A DNA stretch of 64,000 nt from Paludibacteraceae bacterium (GTDB taxonomy: Bacteria > Bacteroidota > Bacteroidia > Bacteroidales > Paludibacteraceae): NCBI GenBank assembly GCA_024399495.1, contig JAKSNY010000009.1, positions 1-64,000 of the forward strand. Reading direction: 5' to 3'. Shown piece by piece: positions 62,457 through 64,000 of the stretch. Each line of letters starts with the position of its first letter. Within the stretch, counting starts at the first letter, position 1. Both the position numbers and the translations under genes were made by a program. Under the pieces are notes generated by a model. That model had not been told where the DNA came from. It searched no databases and worked only from the letters and a program-made list of their open reading frames with translations.

Positions 62457-62853
62457 GGTGTATCTGTCTATTGGCACCAATCTGGGCGATAGGCAGACAA
62501 ACATAGACAAAGCCCTCTCTCTTATTAGGGAGAGGGTTGGTCTTATTTCAGCCGTATCTTCCGTTATAGAGACAGAGCCTGTAGGCTTTAACTCAAATAA
62601 TAAGTTTCTAAACTGCGTTATATGCGTTTATACAGCCCTTACACCGTTAGAGTTGCTGCATACCACACAAGATATTGAACGCACAATGGGAAGGCTTGTA
62701 AAGAGCCGTAACGGTGTCTATTCAGACCGTATAATAGATATAGACATACTTCTGTACTCCGATGTAAGGATAGACACACCGGAACTAAAAATCCCTCACC
62801 CACGTATGCAGGAGAGGGACTTTGTTCTAAAACCGTTAAAGGAGATTCTTTAG
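62422..62853 (+). CDS. folK: 6-hydroxymethyl-7,8-dihydropterin pyrophosphokinase
   Basis: The folate-pathway enzyme shows VYLSIGTNLGDRQTNI, ETEPVGF, FLNCVI, and DRIIDIDILLYSDV, all HPPK motifs. The first ATG (62422) overlaps typA by 35 bases and gives 12 extra residues (MTLNANVQTNNK); a GTG at 62458, 1 base after the typA stop, would start directly at VYLSIG. The true start is undecided. Confidence 0.9.
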   Translation: MTLNANVQTNNKVYLSIGTNLGDRQTNIDKALSLIRERVGLISAVSSVIETEPVGFNSNNKFLNCVICVYTALTPLELLHTTQDIERTMGRLVKSRNGVYSDRIIDIDILLYSDVRIDTPELKIPHPRMQERDFVLKPLKEIL

Positions 62854-62860
62854 GCTGGTT

Positions 62861-63682
62861 CTATATTATAGTCTCAGCACTTATTTGCTCATTGAGGAAT
62901 ATAGATGCGTTCTTTATGAATTTCTGTGCGTTTTCTGTGGTATAGAAAAGGCAGTTTCCGCCTTTCTCTATTTGGCTTTCAATCTCAGAATGCCTTGTAA
63001 GGTAGTTTCTTAGGGATTCTGCCACTATGGGGCCTTGGCTTACTATGCGGATTCCGCTTGGTAGGTGTCTTTGTATTTTATCTTTTAGAATGGGGTAGTG
63101 GGTGCAAGCCAAAATAACAGTGTCTATAAGTGGGTCTTTTCCCACCAGTGCTGAACAGTATTTCTCCACAAAATAATCTGTTCCGTCACTCTCTGCCTCG
63201 CTGTTCTCTATAATTGGTACCCACATAGGGCAAGCCTGCCCTGTAACTTTAACATGTGGGAACAGTCTGGCTATCTCTATATTATAAGACATGGAGTCTA
63301 TGGTGCCTTCTGTTCCAAACAGTCCTAAATGTCCGTTTCTTGTAAGTGTGCCTGCAATCTCTGTAGTGGGGCGTATAACACCAAGCACCCTCTTGTTTGG
63401 TGCAAGATGTGGCAGGTCATTCTGCTGTATGGTTCTTAGTGCCTTGGCTGAGGCTGTGTTACATGCAATAATAACAAGGCTACACCCCATAGAGAACAGC
63501 TTTTTTACGTTCTCAAGAGTGTAGCGATATACAACATCAAATGAGCGGGTGCCATACGGAGTTCGGGCATTATCGCCAAGGTATATGTAGTTATACTCCG
63601 GCATCAATGCCCTAATTTCACTAAGTATGGTTAAGCCACCGTACCCGGAATCAAAAATTCCTATAGATGCCCCATTGCTCAT
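62861..63682 (-). CDS. murI: glutamate racemase
   Basis: The enzyme makes D-glutamate for peptidoglycan. The 273-residue protein has GIFDSGYGGLTIL (8-20), YLGDNARTPYG, the catalytic Cys74 in ACNTAS and Cys193 in ACTHYP. It follows the ompH-type gene, an arrangement usual in Bacteroidales. Confidence 0.95.
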   Translation of the reverse strand: MSNGASIGIFDSGYGGLTILSEIRALMPEYNYIYLGDNARTPYGTRSFDVVYRYTLENVKKLFSMGCSLVIIACNTASAKALRTIQQNDLPHLAPNKRVLGVIRPTTEIAGTLTRNGHLGLFGTEGTIDSMSYNIEIARLFPHVKVTGQACPMWVPIIENSEAESDGTDYFVEKYCSALVGKDPLIDTVILACTHYPILKDKIQRHLPSGIRIVSQGPIVAESLRNYLTRHSEIESQIEKGGNCLFYTTENAQKFIKNASIFLNEQISAETII

Positions 63683-63691
63683 GGGTGCGTT

Positions 63692-64000
63692 TTACTTGCT
63701 TAGATTAAGCACTTTCTTTACAAGAGGCATTACATTCTCTGCTTTTGCACCTATGTATGGTAGAATCTGACCTGCACCTGATTCCATAATGTAGGTGTAG
63801 CCGTTCTCATCACCAACTTGCTTGATGGCTTTGTTTGCCTTGTCAAGAATAGGTGTCATAAGCTCCTGCTGCTTTTTCTGAAGGTTGGTCTGTGCATTTT
63901 GGGTAAACTCCTCTATGCTTTGGTTAAGACGTTGCAGTTCAGACTCCTTGTATTGTCTGATTGTAGGGTCAAGGGAATCCTTCGCTATAGCCGCCTGATA
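63692..64000 (-). CDS. OmpH/Skp-family periplasmic chaperone, 5'-truncated
   Basis: The frame is open to the window end; the visible 102 residues are the C-terminal part. A long helical arm (PTIRQYKESELQRLNQSIEEF through KKQQELMTPILDKA) precedes the C-terminal VGDENGYTYIMESGAGQILPYIG. This is the OmpH/Skp signature. It would hold outer-membrane proteins in the periplasm. It ends 9 bases before the murI ATG. Confidence 0.88.
   Translation of the reverse strand, partial: YQAAIAKDSLDPTIRQYKESELQRLNQSIEEFTQNAQTNLQKKQQELMTPILDKANKAIKQVGDENGYTYIMESGAGQILPYIGAKAENVMPLVKKVLNLSK

Overview
The window is a piece of a Bacteroidales chromosome (phylum Bacteroidota). Supporting signs are the TTTG / TAnnTTTG promoters in front of many genes, the near absence of Shine-Dalgarno leaders, and lineage-typical proteins: a long NusB, DUF4293, DUF4296, a PUR-like DUF3276 protein, a DksA relative with one Cys, a lipoprotein-type BamA homologue, and the murI/ompH and nusB-yajC-ybbR-coaE gene orders. 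The genus cannot be fixed from sequence reading alone. Most of the window is core genome. The only clear accessory part is the left edge (1-2500), with the end of a FISUMP/fimbrillin-like surface protein, a structured intergenic region and an IS256-like insertion sequence.

Layout: 1-2.5 kb surface protein and IS; 2.5-6.1 kb nadC, DUF975, rlmH, a zinc-ribbon protein and a NIF3 protein; 6.1-8.1 kb type I pullulanase; 8.2-14.4 kb a TetR-controlled RND efflux operon with a visible promoter and operator, facing queH; 15-20 kb secreted proteins (unknown 200-aa protein, alpha/beta hydrolase, two TlpA-like proteins); 20.2-22.8 kb glycogen phosphorylase; 22.9-28 kb a YtxH / holin-X / 93-aa / RelA-SpoT / M3 peptidase operon; 28-33.4 kb acyltransferase facing dsbD-yicC-gmk-nadD; 33.4-38.3 kb an ABC-2 type export operon without an ATPase; tRNA-Arg(TCT) and a large palindrome; 38.6-46.6 kb BamA-like lipoprotein, TrmH, DUF4296, lspA, DksA-like and ileS; 46.6-53.6 kb small proteins, acyl-CoA ligase, nadE, OmpA-PD40, TPR and galE; 53.7-58 kb ruvX, def and coaE-ybbR-yajC-nusB; 58-64 kb DUF3276, ferredoxin, purA, typA, folK, murI and ompH.

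The most unusual signal is not a gene. Many very short gene junctions consist almost wholly of short-period tandem repeats of several unrelated families: GGGTCAA-type (7 bp), TCATACA-type (7 bp), TTGAAAG-type (7 bp), AGTTTAGG (8 bp), GCATCACC (8 bp), and an 18-bp TTTATAGGGAAGCGTACA unit. I found about 15 such loci in 64 kb. Most sit between the stop codon of one gene and the ATG of the next. In several places the repeat has entered coding sequence: it encodes the last residues and stop of NadE and RuvX, the last codon and stop of QueH, the first codons of a TolC protein, and an in-frame Gly/Gln linker in DsbD that matches a distant intergenic copy at 30 of 31 bases. I know of no description of this as a system; its function is open.

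Other structural points are a three-stem element at 1014-1091, a nested 129-bp inverted repeat behind the transposase, a terminator-like hairpin touching the transposase start codon, a MITE-like palindrome near tRNA-Arg, and a 114-bp antiparallel coding overlap between trmH and a DUF4296 gene. All functional names rest on motif and family recognition by eye; no database search was run.
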